Positions 47,154 to 57,847 of a stretch of 64,000 nt of DNA are shown here, piece by piece (positions within the stretch are counted from its first letter, which is position 1; each line of letters starts with the position of its first letter). The notes below the pieces were generated by a model that had not been told where the DNA came from, did no database searches, and saw nothing but the letters and a program-made list of their open reading frames with translations. The stretch comes from Caenorhabditis remanei (taxonomy: Eukaryota; Nematoda; Chromadorea; Rhabditida; Rhabditidae), in the NCBI RefSeq assembly GCF_010183535.1, contig NC_071331.1, positions 12,152,001 through 12,216,000 of the forward strand. The letters run 5' to 3'. Made by a program: the position numbers and the translations under genes.

Positions 47154-47813
47154 ATGAATCAAGACTTTGATCTCGAATCTCTGGACTTTAGACCAGTTCA
47201 ATCGAATCCTAAACTTCGTAAGTCAACAATTGTCTTTCTTCTCTTTCCATACCGGATTATGTTACAGGAATGAAATCTATTATTCTTACTGCAATCATTT
47301 TGCCACTCTCTGCCATTTTCATGCTGCTCGGATCTTTCACAATGTATGACTGTTCCCTGGAGCCACGACTTCCAATCTGGATGATACTTCTCGGGTCATT
47401 CCTGGCTATTGACAGAGGATTGACATGGATTTTCGAGTTAAATATGTATTGTTTCCAACGGAACAACACAAGACCCGACGAAGAGATCAAAGTTTTGAGA
47501 GAATGGGAATTCAAGAAAGCGGGTCTGCAGTTGAGAATCTCCAACTACGTCCCATTAACTTTCTGTGGTTTACTATTTTTGTAAGTTTATCAGAGTCTCT
47601 TAGTCACGAATCACCTTCTATTATAGTGCATTTATCGGGACATACCTCCTTCTGAACGTATTCTTTATTCCGGAGTCTGGAGAATGCAGCGATCTACTCA
47701 TCCAGATTTCAGCTCTCTTCTGTTCTCTCATCCTGATTCCAAGTTGTTTGTTTTTGATTGGAACCATAATTTCTTGGATCTGTTTGGTTTTTCTCAACTG
47801 TTTCTGTTCATAA
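47154..47813 (+). CDS. Unknown four-TM protein (187 aa)
   Basis: Exons 47154-47217, 47268-47580 and 47627-47813. After an acidic N-terminus (MNQDFDLESLDFRPVQSNP) come four hydrophobic segments: SIILTAIILPLSAIFMLLGS, IWMILLGSFLAIDRGLTWIF, YVPLTFCGLLFLAFIGTYLL and LILIPSCLFLIGTIISWICL. A charged cytosolic-type loop (RNNTRPDEEIKVLREWEFKK) lies between the second and third. It is not a chemoreceptor, because it has too few TM segments and none of the array motifs. A nematode tetraspan family is plausible, but I do not recognise it. Confidence 0.7.
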
Positions 47814-48056
47814 TGAATTTTCGAACAAAATACTAATTTTGAAAGAGATTTTAATGAAACTTGAAAACAGCAAGAAAGTTATCTGCTAAACTGTTTCAGA
47901 CTATTACTATAAAAATATGTGGATTCCTTCATTCATTCCAAGAATTGCTCTAACATTCCCATTCCTTGTAAGCGTGCTATGAAACCGCAAAAAGCCCCCC
48001 GTTTTGCCTCCGTCAACCTCCTTGAGAAAGTGGCCACCATGATTCCTGTTCTCTCG

Positions 48057-48128
48057 GCCTGCTTAGTATAGTGGTTAGTACTCCACGTTGTGGCCGTGGC
48101 GACGCTGGTTCGATTCCAGCAGCAGGCA
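48057..48128 (+). tRNA. tRNA-His (anticodon GTG)
   Basis: The acceptor stem GCCTGCT pairs with AGCAGGC. The D arm contains AGTGGTTAGTA, as in other eukaryotic tRNAs. The anticodon stem CCACG/CGTGG closes the loop TTGTGGC with anticodon GTG. The T arm is GCTGG-TTCGATT-CCAGC. No intron is present. The A box and GGTTCGATTCC B box are intact, so RNA polymerase III should transcribe it. It stands alone between unrelated genes. Confidence 0.95.
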
Positions 48129-48519
48129 ACCCGTTTTGTTCTTCAGCATTCGATGTTACAATCAACATGTTTGTGTGCATTGGCTCGCATACGAATTTAT
48201 CACCGTCAGCTTTTACTGAACCAACTTTTCATTTAAAAAAAAGCCAAGTCAGAAGTTTTTCCGCATTGATGCGTACCTATTTTCGAGTCACTGAATACAA
48301 AAACGTGATTTTCTTTGCTCGAAAATAATTTATTTTTTACATTTTGAAAACAGGGAATCATGAATGGGGGAAGACACCAGAGTTATAATTTAGTTGCAAG
48401 AGAGAACGACATGGACGGATTCAGGAAAATGGGATATACAGAAAAAATAGACAAGAGAAAGAATTGATAAGAAGAAAAAGGATACATACTCAACCGAGTG
48501 ATGAAAATAAGAGATTTAT
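48129..48519. other. Intergenic after tRNA-His
   Basis: AT-rich, with no supported gene. A TTTAAAAAAAA run lies about 105 nt after the tRNA. Confidence 0.4.
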
Positions 48520-49060
48520 TTATGTACTTCGATTTCTCCGGGCTCTAAATTTGGCCCAGTTCTTCTGAAACGTTACCTCAGTGTGCTTGTTGATAACAGC
48601 CGCCGCATTTCTCATCATTACTCTATAGCTGAGAAATGGAATTTGTAATACTTGATGAATATCCTTTTGGGGTTCTTTCACCATCCAATAGAGCGTTTCT
48701 CCGTCGATTTGTTGTTTTGTCGTTGCCAAATATGTGTTCGGATACATATCTGGACGTAGGAAGCACGTCATCCACATATCAACATCTTCCTTCTGAAATG
48801 AATGATTTATTAATCAAAGCCCTAGACAAGCCTTTAGAAAGAAATACATATTCAAATGATATGAATTTTCGGAATATAATTCTAAAGAAGTCAATGAAAA
48901 CTTACATTCCATTTTCTGATATCCATGCCCTTTCCAGGCGGAGTGTAGACTTTTCCTCCTCGAGGCTAAAATTAAAGATTTATTTTATGAATGTACGATA
49001 ATGAGAACTCACTCCAACTTTTAGTGGTTCCCGAGGTTTATGGAGTTGAGGTTGATCCAT
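48520..49060 (-). CDS. SAM-domain-like protein, copy 2 (126 aa)
   Basis: Exons 49013-49060, 48906-48965 and 48520-48792. The order is a short basic N-terminus, then VYTPPGKGMDIRKWN, then a domain with KEDVDMWMTCFLRPDMYP, QQIDGETLYWMV and FLSYRVMMRNA. The pattern of W, D-V-x-x-W, F, I-D-G and a final helix fits a sterile alpha motif (SAM) fold for protein-protein contact. It is paralogous to the gene at 49219-50362, with equal intron positions. The C-terminus is basic (KFRARRNRST). The usual Leu after IDGE is partly replaced (TLYWM), so this copy is more diverged. Confidence 0.65.
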
Positions 49061-49218
49061 TGTTGGGGCCTAAAATTTGTTTTTCAGACCAACGACCTTC
49101 AGAAATTGAGGAAAGTAAGTTCGAGCGGAAAGGTTACCAATAAAATTATCAATAAGAACTAAAATAAATCAGCAAGAAATAAAATTTATTCGGTTATTTA
49201 TACGAACATATAATGCAT

Positions 49219-50362
49219 TTAGAAGTATGGACCGTCATCATCTAGTGGTTCCGGCTTTATATATATACCAATATCCTCTCCATTATGCTTTCTCTGAACG
49301 GAGTCTGCGTTTTTAATAATCATTTCGAACACTCCCTCTGGAATTCCAAATGTGAGATGTGATGGACGTCGTTCGAGAATTGTCAGAAGAACGTCTCCGT
49401 CGATTTCCAATTTTCTGACTGTAACGAAGAAATCTTGATAGTTTGCAGGTTTCAAGAAACACGATAACCAGCGGTAGACGTCTTGTTTCTGAAAACAATC
49501 TCTGTTTTGAATGAAATATTTTATCTTCAAACAATATTCACGGTCTAATTCGAATTCGTTCTAGGTTCCGGTTGTCCTAGATTCTATAAACCTGCAATTT
49601 CATGGAAAGGAAGTTTTAAGAAAAAATAATCCAAAATTAGAAAAATCAGGAAATTCATTCTAAATTCTACTTTCCAGATTCTGAAATTTACGAAAACACA
49701 TACATAATTGTCAAGGCCCGGCCCGGCCGAAGTCCCGGGAAATTGGCGACAAATTTTTCGAATTTTTGAATTTTTTTGCGAAAAAGTCAAATTTTCGACT
49801 ATCATTCAGAATTAGAAGAAATTCTGAAAAATCATCAGAAATGTTCACATTTTAGATGAAAAATTGAAGAAGTTTCTAAAAAAAATTGGTTTGTTTTTGA
49901 AGCCGTCCCGGACCTTCGGGCCTTCCCGGGACTTGCTGGGCTGGACCAGGCCTTGATAACTATGCGAAAACACGTTTTCGTTACTATTCAAGTTTACTTC
50001 GATATCGTACCAAATATGCTGGAAATCTCAGGTTTTAACTCTAATTTAGTCAGTTTCGAACATGGAGAACACATCTCAATTCTTTCGATTCACCATCAAA
50101 AACTGGAAAAATCTAGGTCTCACTGGTAATTTTGTATACTTAGAGATTACAAGTTTTAAGATGAAATAAACACTTACACTCCATTTGCGCATATCCGTAT
50201 CTCTTCCAGGTGGGAGGTAGAGGGGTCGCTTCTGAATTATTTAGAAGTTCTTCTTGTTTCAATTGATTTTTTAAAGATACTAACCACCATATCGGCGTCA
50301 AATGGTTTTTCCATGGAACCTGCTCTTGCTTCTAATGAAGAGCCACGCTCTGATCCTGGCAT
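49219..50362 (-). CDS. SAM-domain-like protein, copy 1 (133 aa)
   Basis: Exons 50285-50362, 50178-50231 and 49219-49488. After MPGSERGSSLEARAGSMEKP comes LYLPPGRDTDMRKWSKQDVY, then RWLSCFL, YQDFFVTV, KLEIDGDVLLTIL and LTFGIPEGVFEMIIKNAD. The last segments fit the SAM core (W-S-x-x-D-V-x-x-W-L, IDG-x-x-LL, GI). The acidic tail (PEPLDDDGPYF) distinguishes it from copy 2. SAM proteins act as cytosolic or nuclear adaptors; the partner is unknown here. The second intron carries a transposon-like element at 49708-49959, which explains its greater length. Confidence 0.7.
49708..49959. mobile_element. GC-rich MITE-like element in a SAM-gene intron
   Basis: The left end TTGTCAAGGCCCGG (49708-49721) and the right end CCAGGCCTTGATAA (49946-49959) are inverted copies with two mismatches. 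Subterminal CCCGGGA/TCCCGGG words extend the pairing. The centre is AT-rich and non-coding. It reads as a non-autonomous DNA transposon about 250 bp long. Confidence 0.6.
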
Positions 50363-51227
50363 TTTGTGAGCTCTGGAATTACGGAATTCAATAGAGTTTC
50401 TGTCTCGCGACAATGGACTAAAGTTGAGAGAGAGAGAAAATTACACGCCAGATTTAAGAAAAAATAATTAATATCAGAAAAGAAAAACGACATTTCGGGA
50501 AAAATCAATATAAATATAGACTTTCTGAATTTTCAATTGAAAAGAAGAGTTGGAAAGCTGCATATATTGACAGAAAGAATGAACGAACGTCTAAGAATAA
50601 TTTAGTAAGTTATTTATTCTAATTGAAAAAAAGAATTGTCAAAACATACCGGCTTATTCAATGAAAAACCAAAATATCGAATAGAAACATGGAAAAAGAG
50701 AGAGATAGAACGAGATGGAGATGGTTGGAGACGGCCAGAGAAAGACTAGAGAAGAAGAGAAAAGAGACGACGCAGAGTGAGAAGACACGAGGTTTCTGGT
50801 GTTGGAGGCGATATGTTAGAGGAAAAGAAGAGTGGAGGTGTGTGATTATTTGGATAGAGATAGTCGGTGTCATGACAACAAACAAGGGAATCGACAGCGT
50901 TGTTCATAAGCGATGAACAAATGAATTTTCGGAAAGAGTTGGGAATCTTGCCTGAATTTCGAAATGTCTCGCGCGAAGTTACACTTGCCATGTGTTGTGT
51001 AAAAAAGGCAGTTCTCGGGGAGCTTATAAGAAAGATAATGTATTGAACGCTTTGATATTTGTTTTGGAGTTTGATTTGCTTTTTTGATGGTCTAGTTTCT
51101 AGGAGAAACACCGAAAATGAAACTTTTTGAAAGTAGGAGTGTTTTTTTCATTATCATTGTAGCGAAAAATTTGAAACGTCGATAGATTTATTGAAAACTC
51201 AAAAATAGTAAATTCCTAACACGAAGT
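50363..51227. other. Intergenic, low-complexity
   Basis: 50690-50840 is a GA-rich run whose open frames are low-complexity artefacts. No gene is supported. Confidence 0.4.
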
Positions 51228-51820
51228 TTATGAACAGCAACTTCCAGCAGCTTCACTCTCCTCTACAGTCATCATTGGTCCGAGAAAGAAATAGCCGGTT
51301 GCGTGCCCTGAAAAAATAAGAAAGTATTGGAAAGCGTCAATCGAACCAATTACCAGCAAGTAAAGACAAAAAGATGGGCCAGTTATAAGTCATGGAGACA
51401 AGCATCAGAGAATAATCAACGAAATGTTGAATAAATATCAGAATGGAAGACGCCAAATGAGATTTTTTCAGGAGAGAGTCTCTTGTAAATCTGAAGTTTT
51501 TGAATACAATCTTCTTCAATATAAAGAAAAACTCACGGTGCCAAATTGACAGTTGTTGGGTTGAGAGGTCTTGTCTCTGGAATATTCCATAAACCATCTT
51601 CTTCTGTGGAACAACAACAATCAACTTTCTTCTCCACGACTTCATTCTTTGCAACCAACTTCATTCTTCCAAATTTCAAAACTTCCAATCCAAAAGCAAT
51701 CAGAAATATTCCAAGACAAGAGAACACGTAGGCAGTTGTGTTGAGTGGTTTCCATTCTCGGAATAAAATTGGTTCTTCGATTCGAAAGTGGAAATACATC
51801 TCCATCATCATGTGCATCAT
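51228..51820 (-). CDS. Ctr-type copper transporter 1 (166 aa)
   Basis: Exons 51537-51820, 51354-51490 and 51228-51307. Ctr proteins form trimers that carry Cu(I) into the cytosol. The N-terminus begins MMHMMMEMYFHF, a methionine-rich copper-binding start. TM1 follows (AYVFSCLGIFLIAFGLEVL). The cytosolic loop has CCCSTEEDG, which is unusual. TM2 contains the Met-x3-Met motif in YSLMLVSMTYN, and TM3 the G-x3-G motif in GHATGYFFLG. The tail ends GSCCS, a Cys pair typical of copper hand-off. An acceptor (TTTGCTCCCAG) a short distance before the ATG may be a trans-splice site. It is the first of three neighbouring paralogs. Confidence 0.85.
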
Positions 51821-52000
51821 TTTGGAGAGTTGAGCTGGGAGCAAAGAAGTAAAAACTGAAATTTAGAGATTTTCTAAATCCAAGAGATGAGACTGAAAAT
51901 ACGCAAGAGAAATAACTTGTCGAGGAAACAGCAAAACCGTGAAACTAAAATTCCAAATTTTTTATTATAATATGCATAAAAATTCTAATATCCTTTACAT

Positions 52001-52552
52001 CTAATCACTTTTTCCTCCAAAAATCAAAAATCCAATCGATAACCCAATGACAACAGCCAACCCCAACCAGATAGAAAACGTCATGAAGATGAGCATAAGA
52101 CAGTAACTGAAACCAAGTTGGAAGAAAAACAATAGTGTCTGGACAATGTGCATTGTTGAGAATAGGCGTGTGAGATAGCTGAAAAACTTTTATTTTCTGT
52201 TTCTCTACGTTTTGAAAACCGTCTTCCAAAAAAAAACTCCAGTAGGTCGCAACTTATCCCCAACTCACCTTGCTTTCTTTGATGTCGGCTGATTTTTCTG
52301 AATTACTCTTCTCGTAAATTTGATCAATTCTAGCAGAACTCCAGCAAATGCAACTAGACAACACGCCCAGACCATTGCTGAAAATTTTCGGATATGCACT
52401 ACAAACTACACAACTTTCCACTCACTTCCTGCACTCGTAATATTCCAGGTCGAGAATAACACGGTGTCTTGTGGTTTTGTATGAAACCACATCCACATAA
52501 ATGGTCCTTTATTCATATCCATATCCATATCATTCGACATATGATGCTCCAT
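52001..52552 (-). CDS. Ctr-type copper transporter 2 (137 aa)
   Basis: Exons 52426-52552, 52269-52377 and 52001-52178. The N-terminus MEHHMSNDMDMDMNKGPFMW holds a Met/His/Asp copper-binding pattern, followed by MWFHTKPQDTVLF, which is shared with copy 3. TM1 is MVWACCLVAFAGVLLEL. TM2 has the Met-x3-Met motif in SYCLMLIFMTF and TM3 the G-x3-G in GLSIGFLIFGG. It ends KSD and lacks the Cys tail of copy 1. The cytosolic loop is basic. Its length is that of a minimal Ctr protein. Confidence 0.85.
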
Positions 52553-52850
52553 TTTGATCTGGAATTCAAAAAATGCAATTGAAAACAATAAGAAAACAAA
52601 TAAAGAGACATTGAGAGAAATGATGCAAATCAATTCGTCTGAGTATCATTAAAATAAGAAATGAATGAACAATGGTCTCGAAGTGATAGCAGAGAAAGTG
52701 ACGGGAGGTGATAAGGAATTGGGTGCATTTTGGAATAAAATTTGGAAATGAAAGGTATATGGATTAAACCGATCGAGATAAGTAAGAAAAGTTCTGACAA
52801 TTGACAAAGTTTATTAGAAAAAACAACTATAAAATATATAATTAGGAAAC

Positions 52851-53758
52851 TTATACTCCAGTCCTAGATGCAAAAATGAAGTGACCAATTGCCAATCCAA
52901 GGCAGAGGGATAGGCAAATATAGACCTGAAATTAAAAGTAGAGAATCTAGGGATTATCCGAAATCAAGACATTCCGAAAGAGTGATTCTTTGAAACTGGA
53001 TAATTCATAATTCTGGCAAATGTAAATGAGAGAAAAACTATTTTTTCTGACGCTATTCTTTTTCACATTTACCAAATTTCGGAATGTCTGATTTTAAATC
53101 TTTCCGGTCGAGAAGCGTCCCAAATCAAAAACTTACAGAGAAAACCATATAAACATTCATCAAGATGTATGCCAATAAAAGTTGCCAGAAGTGGTAGAAC
53201 GAGTCAATGATGTGACGTTTCCAGAAACTGAAAGTAAGAGATCTTCTGTTTTGAATTTTGAATTGTTTCAGATATTTTCTTATAGGTTGAAATTATTTGA
53301 AACTTTGACTCTGTTTCCTATTTACATAGTTTCATAGAGTTACAGTATCAACCTACTCATTCCTATCACTTCTCCCCGGTATCTCAATTCCTCCATACTT
53401 TGTTCTAGAATCCACATTCTCCTGATGGCTCTTCATGTGCTCATCTGTTGCCCATCTTGCATATTTCAATGCTTCCAGAACTATCCCAGCGGCAGCTATC
53501 ACGAAGCATGTCCATACCATAGCTGGAAATAAATCATTCTCATGGAATTGACTATTTCAACTCACTTCCAGCATCAAAAACTGTCCAGCTCTTGAAAAGT
53601 ACAGTATCCTCAACATCCACGTGATACCACATCCACATTCTATGTCTTTTCGCCACAGGACCTCCCATTGTCGTCATATCCATCATGCCGTGATGGCCAG
53701 TACTCATACTCATGTTCATGCCATGATGGCCGGTTGTCATACTCATATTCATGTTCAT
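52851..53758 (-). CDS. Ctr-type copper transporter 3 (174 aa)
   Basis: Exons 53566-53758, 53357-53522, 53137-53227 and 52851-52925. The extracellular N-terminus has a tandem repeat (MSMTTGHHGMN, MSMSTGHHGMM), which is rich in Met and His, as in high-affinity Ctr1 proteins. MWMWYHVDVEDTVLF follows. TM2 carries the Met-x3-Met motif in ILMNVYMVFS and TM3 the G-x3-G in CLGLAIGHFIF. This copy has an extra intron between TM2 and TM3, which its two neighbours lack. From memory, C. elegans has several Ctr-like genes on F58G6, consistent with synteny. Confidence 0.85.
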
Positions 53759-54085
53759 TTCTTACTCTGAAATCGAAAATCTTCAATAAAAGAGAAACCG
53801 AATTAGAGTTGAAAAAGTAATAATGGCCTGATGAACTCGAACTAAAACATGAAAAGCTCAGCACAAAATCGTGATGCAAATTTCGTATTCTAAGTAAAAA
53901 TTTAGGGAGAGTCGTAGCTGTCACTGATAAGGAAATATATTTGTTGGCGATAAAAATTTTATAAATAAATAAAGGTGTCAATGAAAAAAGAGAGGTTACA
54001 AATTTTGAATTGGAGAGTTCAAATTACATTGGAAAAAATTTGTAGACGTGATTAACTGGATTCGAAACTTCTAAGAAATTGGTTC
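53759..54085. other. Promoter side of copper transporter 3
   Basis: AT-rich intergenic DNA, with no further feature supported. Confidence 0.35.
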
Positions 54086-54145
54086 CTAAATCTCAGTCTC
54101 GCAGATTCCACATCCTCCACAACAGAAACCACGTTCTTCGGTCAT
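54086..54145 (-). CDS. Possible cysteine-rich microprotein (19 aa)
   Basis: A 20-codon frame from ATG to TAG encodes MTEERGFCCGGCGICETEI. Four cysteines in eight residues (CC-x2-C-x2-C) give a metal-thiolate-like cluster. It lies a few hundred bp from three copper-transporter genes and is transcribed in the same direction. It has no signal peptide, so it would be cytosolic. A frame this short can arise by chance; the composition and context are what make it worth listing. A metallothionein- or chaperone-like role is only a hypothesis. Confidence 0.35.
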   Translation of the reverse strand: MTEERGFCCGGCGICETEI

Positions 54146-54463
54146 TCAAGATCAGATTTGAAAATTTATTTTTAGAAAAGATATGTTAGATTAATTATTG
54201 GTTATTAGCAGTGTGATGTTAACAGATGCTTCGAAAATTGATAGTCTCGAGAGCCCGAACTTCCGTTCTGCCAATATAGACACCAAATTTCTGAATTCAT
54301 AAATCACTCGAACGTCATCATTTCTCTTTTTCCGGAGAACAAACTCACTGTGAGACCTCTCCAGTTTTTTCCCTTGTTTTTCCGAGATTTGATCTAATTT
54401 CGAAAAAAAGGAAGAAAAGCAAATCCTGTGGAACTAACCAAACTTCTCTTCTGTTCTCTTTCA

Positions 54464-55965
54464 ATGAATTTCTCATCGACTCAAAATTTGACAAGCGAAG
54501 TTGTCACTGTCAAACCATACCAGGACTTCAGTGGGACCTATATTGGAGATATCAACAGTTATATTGCTGGAATCGTCAGTTTATTCTCTAATTTAACTTT
54601 GATTTATGCTACATCACAAGTGAAAACTTTCACGAGTTCTGTTCGATTCTCGCAGTATGCCATATCCGTATTGAGGTTGATTTTCTCATTTAGCATCATG
54701 TTGACTTGTCCGGTAAGGATGTCGAAATGCAAAGATGATCAAACGTTGGGATAATTTCAGAGTATAGAATATGAGCTTGAAACAGAATCCCTGTACATCA
54801 TAAAAAATGGATTCTACCTGCCAGTATTTCTTGGAGAAATTCTTCTTGCTGTGTTCATTGTATCGATTGTAATGTCTTGTAATGGACCAGCAGTTCAATA
54901 TTTACAAGTTGCAGTGATGCTCGCTTCGTCAGTCCGACCAATTGAGCCTTCACACTTTTTCTCGATTTCAGATCTTCTAGACAACAATCAAAATGCTCAA
55001 TCTCAATCATGCCTATCCTAGTGGCTGTTCCCACTGCAATTCTTGTTTATTTTGGATACGTTCCACAGTTTTATGACGCCCAGATATCCAAATACTTTCT
55101 TGATAGAATAAGTCAACAAGGGATCACTTCTTTATTGATAGTTACTGTACATCTGGTATGTTATCAAGAATTTCAGGAAAAATATCAATATAAATGTTAC
55201 AGACAACATCAACAGGTCACTTCAACTTTGACATGATGTCCCAAGTTTGCACATTTTTTATTCTGATAGTCATGTTTATATCTTTGACAATCACTATTGT
55301 CTGTTATTTAAGTATTAGAAGACATATGAAATGTCGAAGACTAGAAGTGGGTACAACAACTCAGAACACTCAAGAACAGCTGAATACGGTGTTGTTAATA
55401 CAGGTACATATATTTTCCGCTAAACTGTAAACGTGATATTATTTATCTCGTAACTCAGACATTCCAAAAGTATTAGCAAATAGCAAAATGAATTCTCTCA
55501 ACAAAAAAAGATGATTTTGAAACAGAGTTTTTTTTTCGAAATTTTCAGTTTCTTTTCCCATTCCTGACGATTCACATTCCATTTTATATCACCTTCATAC
55601 TTCCTTTCTTCAATAATGACATTGATTTTCTAACTGATATCATGCTACATTTATGTGCGTGGTGTCCTGCGATCAACCCAATTATTGTTATGATCATGGT
55701 CAAGGTGAGTGATTGAATTTCTACTGCTTTGCAGATTTTGCGTAGGTGTTGCAAAAAACAAAAAGAAATGCAGCAGTAACTCTCGAGATGTAACATCATC
55801 TTCCATTTAATTCCTACCATTTCCTTTACCCATTTTAACATTGGAACAATTGTCTCCTTCTTTCAGAATATCCGAGAAGTTGTTTCCCCGAAACTAATCA
55901 TCGACAGATTTGGTGACAAAAGTAAGAGCTCAAGCATCCATCGAGTGTTCAATAGTCGCACATGA
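54464..55965 (+). CDS. Seven-TM chemoreceptor 3 (351 aa)
   Basis: Exons 54464-54712, 54761-54927, 54972-55155, 55203-55403, 55549-55704 and 55867-55965, with the same phases as receptor 1 (42729-44362). The exon 2 donor is GTCAGT, not ideal but supported by exact exon length (167 nt) and homology. The N-terminus MNFSSTQNLTSEVV has possible N-glycosylation sites. The family segment IVMSCNGPAVQYLQVA and the TM7 motif WCPAINPIIVMIMVK are present. The cytosolic loop after TM5 has the family TQEQLNTVLLIQ. It opens the second block of the array. Confidence 0.85.
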
Positions 55966-56098
55966 TTGCTATTTTCAACTACTAATCTAATCTTTTTCCG
56001 TCATTCTCCATATCTATAATCTCATTTTACATTCGAGTTTTCACATGATTTAGCTCTATAAATCATTGTTTTTACTTTGATTTTCCACTGCTTACGCC

Positions 56099-57847
56099 AT
56101 GAATAAACCTTTTGAATTTCCCATGAAACTGTATCAGAATTTCAATGATTTCCCACTGGGAGATATCAGTAATTATTGTGCCGCGGTCACCTCAATTATT
56201 TCAAATTCACTATTGATTTTTGCAACGTCTCAAGTGAAAAGTTACAATCGAAATGTGAGAATTGCAATGTATTATATGGCATTCTGGAGATTTGTTTTCT
56301 CAGTCACTCTTGGGTTGACTAGTCCGGTGAGTTCTGATGAGAAATATTTCAAAAAATGATTTTTTTAATGCCACGTATACGAGACCGGTGTTCGATGAAC
56401 TTTTCAGCTAAAACTATCTCAAACTTTCAGGTAATCAAATACTATTCTTCTATGAAAACCATGTACATTATCAAAAACGGATTCACCCTCCCCAGTCCAA
56501 TTGGAGAGATTTTGTTGGTTGTTTTCATAGTGACAATTGTAATGTTTTGCAACGGACCGACTGTACAGTATCTACAAGTGAAAACTATTCTGAAAGCGTA
56601 AGTCAATGAAATGTTGATTGAAGAAAATCAGTACATTCTGATTTCACAATTAGCTGAAATTAAACGAACGAAACAGTGAATAGTATTTCAGAACATCGAA
56701 ACAAGACGTCAGTTTTTGTATCTATCTCATCCCATTGATAATTGGTATCCCAATAGTTGTCCTTATTTACTTCGGATACATTCCGAACCCTCAAAATATA
56801 ATGTTCCCTCCTCAACTTGTTGAGAAGATGAAACTTCAAGGAATCGCTACTTTTTTAATGGTTCCAATGAGTTTGGTATGTTATTTGAATTAAACGAATA
56901 TTTAATTGGCAAATATGAAATTCAGGAGGTGGAGAAAATGGAAATTATGGCATTAGCATGCACTTTATTTATTCTTCTCGTTATGATTGTATCCATAGTA
57001 TTCGCAATTTTCAACTTCATTAGTATACAGTTCTTGATGAAAGAAAAACTGAAATCAAGTGCCAGTAACAACTCGAAAAAGTCACAAGAGCAGTTGAATA
57101 CAAATCTTTTGCTTCAGGTGAGGGAAACTGTGTATTGCGGATAAGTTCTGTATAAGAAAGTGATTTTATGCACAAACTCGAAATTTCACACTTCTGTAAA
57201 ACCGTTATCCAGATTATTTCAAACTTGGTTCTTTTTTCAAATTGTGACCATTGAGTTCTACCAGAATCTGAGAAATTTGCATATTCTCGATACGTTTTGC
57301 ATAATTTTTTTCGTCGGAACAAAATAGCATAAAGCAGGGCTTGTTAATGAAAACCAACTCTGAACTCGTGAAACAACACGAGACGAATTGCAATCAAGTT
57401 ATCCCATGAGATATTTGAAAAATTGACAAAATGAAAAAAATAACAATTTTCAGTTCATCTTCCCATTCTTCACCATCCACACCCCGTTTTTCATCACCTT
57501 CGCACTCCCATTTTTCGATAAAAATCTGGAATTCTTATCTGATAACATGTTGTATTTATCTGCTTGGTGCCCAGCAGCCAACCCAATTATCCTGATGTGT
57601 GTAGTCAAGGTAAGAGTAATTTCCCGTAATTTACAAAAGTTACACAAAAATTAAAATGTTTCTGTTTCGGAATTTCGTGAATACAGTGTATGAGTGAAGT
57701 GTTTAATTAGTTTTCTGTTATACCTTGGCATATTTACAGAATTTACGAGACATAATGCGAGACAAAATCCTCCCATCAAGATTCTCAATTTCTGAATCAA
57801 AGACGTCGTCACAAGAAGCATTCGTTATTCAGAGAAGAAGTTCCTAA
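56099..57847 (+). CDS. Seven-TM chemoreceptor 4 (344 aa)
   Basis: Exons 56099-56326, 56431-56597, 56692-56875, 56926-57117, 57454-57609 and 57740-57847. The family core is kept (IVMFCNGPTVQYLQV, KKSQEQLNTNLLLQ, SAWCPAANPIILMCVVK), with Ala replacing the Ile common in the TM7 motif. The end of exon 1 reads LTSP where the others have LTCP, so one otherwise conserved Cys is lost. It starts only 134 nt after receptor 3 ends, so the two could share a transcript or a bidirectional control region. Confidence 0.85.

Noticed and set aside
50689..50916. Charged open frame rich in Lys/Arg/Glu
   Set aside because: It is a translation of a GA-rich low-complexity tract.
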